Under the pieces are notes generated by a model. The model worked only from the letters and a program-made list of their open reading frames with translations, made no database searches and was not told the DNA's origin. A stretch of DNA of 64,000 nt from Datnioides undecimradiatus (Eukaryota > Chordata > Actinopteri > Lobotiformes > Datnioididae). The position numbers and the translations under genes are program-made. The DNA is taken from positions 7,950,501 through 8,014,500 of the forward strand of contig WARS01000026.1 in the NCBI GenBank assembly GCA_008933995.1, written 5' to 3'. This document shows, piece by piece, positions 59,188 through 64,000 of the stretch. The number at the start of each line of letters is the position of its first letter. Within the stretch, counting starts at the first letter, position 1.

Positions 59188-62100
59188 ATTCTTACAGTAC
59201 TGAATGGTATTTTAAAAGTTCTCTGATCATAATGAAGCCCATTCAGCATTAAAATATAAGAATAGTGGAGGGTAGAATATATTTCAGAGCTAGGCACTAT
59301 AACTACAAACAGATGGGGCCGCTACAACTGAACTTAATTGATGGAGGAATGGAAATAATTTCAGCCTCGCCAATCAGAGGTAATAGAGGCTAGTCCTCCC
59401 CTGACACCCCTGTTCTAATTAAATTGTACTAGCAGTGTACATTATAAATCCTTGGTTGGTTAATTCTTCTGTGAGTTGAGATTTTCGACTTTGACTTGCC
59501 GATGCATTGTACCACATGACCTGACCCTATAATTGTAGAGCAGGCTGTAATTGTACATTAAATTATTGCATGCATTTTCCACTGGGACAAAGTAATCATG
59601 ATAAGTAGCTACTTTCTGCATATCTCAAAATCTATGTCTCTCGTTACAATTTGCATGTCTACAAAGCTTGCAAATTAAGGTTTTTCAATCCCACTCCCAG
59701 TAACTCCTTAACCTGTGTGTTCATACACAGGGACAAAAATGTGAACTTAAGGTAGTATGAGAAAATGAGGACAGTCAGGGCAGACATGTGTTACTGGTGA
59801 TATGCTCATGATCCACACAGACAGAAAGCCAGAAGGGCTCCTCAAAGTCATTTCCCCAGGAAACAGCATGCATGGACCAAGTTGGCATGCTTTGCCCCTT
59901 GACATTCCCCACTGCAAGGGATTAAGTCTGCACATTTAACAGAAATGCTTTATTTTCTTTTGAATGTCTTATTTCCTTTGCAGAACTTTCTTTGGCTGCA
60001 ATTGTTTGGTTAGATGAAAACTATTCAGGATATCTTGTGTAAGCCCTGTTAAGAGGCATATAGTATTTACTCCTTCACATGCTAATGTGATACAGTGAAG
60101 AAAAGTTGGAAATTCAAAGATGAGATACAAAACATTTGAAATGAATCAAGTGCATTCCGTTCAGGCAGCCTTTTTGCCTGCGGTGGGGGATTGCAGAGAG
60201 AGGAGCAAAGAAGCTTCAAGTTTGTTGGATGCTGGTCAGGAGCTGAAGACAGCAACAAACTGAGTGCTCACCAGGGGCTGGTTTGCAGAGGTCTGGAGTC
60301 CACTAGGTTCTGTTAATAATGCTGGAATCCACTCTACAACAGTAAACACTGCAAGAGCTGCAATCAATCAGCGCTTCAGGCAGTAAACAGACCAAACTGC
60401 CACTGGAGGCTTTGTGATTGCACAGTCAACGTGATCACCTCATCATTTGCGTCTAGACCACAATAAAAAATGGTGCCACAGAATGAGATGGTGGTGTAGA
60501 GAACATTAAATTATACAGCATTGTAGTACAGTGTCAAAAAAAAGCTACAGTTGATTGTAAAAGCAGTTCCAAAAGAGAAAAAGAGTGGTCTTTGTAGGGA
60601 TTTGAGGCAGTCTCATGAAAAAGTTGGAGGATTGTTAAATAATATTCCATTCAGCTGGAGTCTAGCAGTATGCTTTTCTCTGTTCGGAGAAATATTGGGG
60701 CGCCTGGCGGGCACTGGGGAACAAGCGCTTGTCGACCACAGCAGAGTTGAGCTGGTTCACTTGAGGGCAGTACTGTTTTTGTTTTGGGTCTAATCAAACA
60801 CAAGTGTTAACTGTACTAGCAAGGCGACTGTGGTGTTGAGATTGGTGTCCTGTTGGAGGACGTAGCATCAACATCTTTGCATGTTGTGCCCTCCTGCTGA
60901 AGCTTCTTGCTTAAAGGTAAAAAGAAGTGGATGGCATTACCATGTGTCCTGGGGGAAGGCAGTTATTATGAGGAATATGGGAAAATTCTTTTGAAATCAG
61001 AGATATTTGTTTTGCATGAACTGAATCAAAATATCTGACAAAGGCTGATATTTAGCCAGTAGGTGACAAAAGATATATTGCTTCTGGTCTGATTAGGAAA
61101 TCTTATCCTGGGCACCAAATTTAACAACAAAAATCTGTCAGGCCTGCACTATGCCAGGTTCTGCCTACTTCTGGACAGCCACCAGAGGAGAGAATAAATG
61201 TTAGAAAAAGTTTAAAAGCTGAAATTTATCCACTGGCCTTCTGCATTTGGATCTGATTCACTTTAACTGACCTGTGATGACAAAGCAGGGTTAAGCAAGT
61301 ATGTGGCAGACATGTGGTCACATGACTGGGTCTCAAATCAGACTCAAATCATGAATCTGATGCCTTTCGACTTTTAAAAAAACCCCTCATGTGACTTTGA
61401 TGCTAATAACTCATGAGTTCACTTGGGCTTTAGCCCTTTGACCTGAAATAACCTGATATCCCCCACAAGCCAAAGGATTAAAATATCTCTTAAAGAGTGC
61501 ACACAGAATCAGCTCTTTATTTTCTGATAGCAGACACACTTTGAATCATTCCAGCAGCAGTCAATCACACTGTGAATGTAGATTGGGACTGTGCAGTGGA
61601 CAGTGGAGGCCACCAGACGGATGATACTTTGGATTATCGCATTCAGATGTGAAGACTCTGCTGTGGTCAACAAAAAACAGATGGCAAAACGCAAAGCATT
61701 CGCCTCAGAGATTACAGCTGATTATAATTGCATCACAGGAAAACGTAGCAAGGCACATGCGATCGTTTTGCTTTTAAATGTTAGTTTAAAGCTAGTCTTT
61801 TGGTCTTAAAATTGCAGATTGATTTTCAAGTTGTTTATTTAACACTGAAAAATAAGAGGTAAAATGAAGGAAGTGGGCCTGTAAAGTTTATTTTTGCTGA
61901 CTTTCATTTAGACCCTTATCCATTTGAGGGTTTGATCTTTTTGCGTTTGGCTCATCAGAGAGCAATAACCACCAGAATTAAACTGCCCTCCAACTCTTTT
62001 ACTTGCACAAAGTACTGAAAGCATGGAAGTACTTAGATAAAATGAGAAAAACTCTTCAGATGGGTGTACCATTAATAAATTTCATCCCATGAGAATCTGT

Positions 62101-63458
62101 TGAATTGTGTGTTTCCCTTTGGGGACTTTTGACATGAAAACAGTTTAAAAAAAATAAGTTAAAAAGACCAATGAAATACACCGAAGGCCTACAATGGGCA
62201 TCACTGATTCTACTGCATCTGACAGAGGGATTGACCTCAAAGAAATGACAGATAAAGGACTTACAGATGGAGAAGGTCATGGAATCACAATGTGCGCTCT
62301 TAATAAGAAAAGCTGAAGACACTGATACAAAAGAGAAAAGACTGAAATTAATGAAGGAAATCAAGAGTGAAAAGGGGTGATGGTTAATGTCATGAAATGT
62401 CTTTTTCTATTTAGTCCGTCATTCATTGCTGTCTTTTTGTTCCAGAAACTTTATACCTCTATTATTATCTATACCCTTGCATATGGAGCTCAAACAGCCA
62501 GTGAACTGAGAAGAGAGAGGTGCCTTTCATTAAAACATCAAAGAGTGTGCATCATTCTCCAACCTGAGCGCTTCACTGAGCCACTTGGTGCATTGCATGC
62601 CTTATTAGATTAGTTCAAGCTAATCCAACTGTAACCAATTGTGCGTTATTGTTCACGCTAATTACTCCGTCAGAGGAGGTCGGTCTCCACTGAGCTCGCC
62701 TCAGGTTCACATCAGGAAGTCAGAGGTCACAGTCAACTAGGGTTGAAACTTCTCGCTCAAATACCCACCTTCACCCACACCCTGCCTTATCCCAACACTC
62801 TCCCTTCACTCAGCAGCTTAACCTATATTCCCTTTACCTTCACAGCCTGGGAAAGATTAATCTGCAATAACGGTAGAGTAGGGTTGTCATTGGAGATTTG
62901 AGTTAATACGCACACATCCGCTCCCCGCTGTGGACCTGTGACCTGCACATGTGCCCCCGTCAGTTGAGAGCACAGGTATGCAGGGAATGCCATCGCAGCA
63001 GAGTTAGACAGACATTGGGGCTGCAAGCGAGAGGAATCACAAGGTTAGGAGGTGAGGACCACACTTCATGCCCAGATTAATGTTTGTTCAACCTGGGATC
63101 ATTTATGAAAGGAGCCCAAACTGGGGGAGATGCTTTTGCCTCAGTCATCTCTGAGCTTGACCCCCCCTTTAGCCTACAGGATACAAAGAAAGTTATATGT
63201 AATCATCTAGAAGAATTTAGTCCAGTATTGTAACCCCCTGTGATGCAGTTAGCTGGTGTTAGCCTACAGCTATCTCTCAGCACCATCTATCGTCTGTCTT
63301 TAACCCTGATTTGTCCTGCCTGGATCATAAGAAGATGTGAGAGGGCTCTTCATTTCACACATAATAATCTCATTTCACAGCCTCTGGCACAGGGTCAGAA
63401 CAGAGGAGACACACTGAGAGTTCTGAAAGCTGGAGGTTTAATCACATGCCGTGCATGC

Positions 63459-63513
63459 ATGTGTGTGTGTATGTCAGTGAGTGTGTGAGTCTCTGTGTGA
63501 GAGTGTGTGTGTT
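63459..63513. repeat. Imperfect GT/GA simple repeat
   Basis: GT-rich sequence with GA interruptions (gtgtgtgtgtatgtcagtga and onwards). Confidence 0.9.
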
Positions 63514-64000
63514 TGGGCCTCCATGCTTACAAGGCACTGGGATATTTGAGTTTTCTTGTGGTAGATTTTAGGGTGACATTAGATGATTCAGTAGCTCTAA
63601 AATGATTTCAGATGCCAAGGTTCTGGGTCAGTGCAGGAAGTAGTCTGGCCCTTAGACGGCAACGTTGAAAGTTAAGCATGTGGAGGTTGGTTTGGTGGAT
63701 GAGTGTAGAGCACTTCCAGCCTTCATGCTTGAAACAAGAGTTCATGTCCACCCAAAGACCTGCAATTAATGGTCATCTTTTCATTAACTGTAACCACAAT
63801 CTGGTAACAGGGTTGATTTGTGTGTGGTTTCCCTTAGGGCATAAGAAATTGAAAGTATCATTGGTTAGTTTGGACAAGCAACTGCATACATTCCTGAAAC
63901 ACATACACGGCCTCTCACTCTCACTCTCACACTTACACACAGTATCTTGTAGCCCACTTGGACACAAACGTACTTCCATAAATTTAAATAACGTCTTTAA

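Larger units (their letters stand above)
56066..64000. other. Intergenic, no gene recognised
   Basis: Microsatellites lie at 59154-59184 and 63459-63513. A homeodomain-site-rich stretch lies at about 62600-62680. No splice-flanked frame that continues the weak model at 51283-56065 was found, and no RNA gene was recognised. Confidence 0.6.

Noticed and set aside
24451-64000. Search for chd6 or other large neighbours expected from human synteny
   Set aside because: No long exon with recognisable chromodomain-helicase, phosphatase or lipin sequence was seen on either strand.

Overview
This window is vertebrate, almost certainly teleost, nuclear DNA. It is AT-leaning, gene-poor and rich in (CA)n/(GT)n microsatellites. 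It carries spliceosomal introns, a hAT-type MITE with a visible 8-bp target duplication, a decayed fish-type LINE fragment, and pieces that look like a low-complexity repeat I recall from percomorph genomes. The only gene I can model completely is emilin3 on the minus strand.

Layout. 1-2310: probably the 3' UTR of a plus-strand gene whose coding part lies left of the window, ending at a poly(A) signal at 2289-2294. 2311-9090: intergenic, with AT-rich DNA, a hAT MITE (6347-6683, TSDs at 6339-6346 and 6684-6691) and one weak orphan-exon candidate. 9097-23832: emilin3, transcribed right to left. It has six coding exons, 823 codons by my splice model, a 10.0-kb first intron and two possible poly(A) signals. 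The product has a signal peptide, a seven-cysteine EMI domain, a Pro/Gly-rich linker and a long coiled coil. It ends without a C1q domain, which separates it from EMILIN1 and EMILIN2. About 23833-24450 is the presumed 5' UTR and promoter area. 24450-64000: about 40 kb with no confident gene, holding microsatellites, small tandem duplications, repeat remnants and several weak coding candidates.

The best of those candidates is a pair of plus-strand exons (51283-51293 and 55988-56065). Their phases fit, and together they would encode a signal-peptide-like N-terminus. This could be the 5' end of a gene continuing beyond the right edge, but it is unproven.

Function. Emilin3 is a secreted extracellular-matrix glycoprotein; in zebrafish the family member is a notochord-sheath component. 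The long first intron and the upstream desert are natural places for its enhancers. From memory, human LPIN3 and EMILIN3 lie tail to tail, so the left-edge transcript could be a lipin gene, but no coding sequence here tests that. I found no bacterial-type system, CRISPR array, confident tRNA or rRNA gene, or viral gene.
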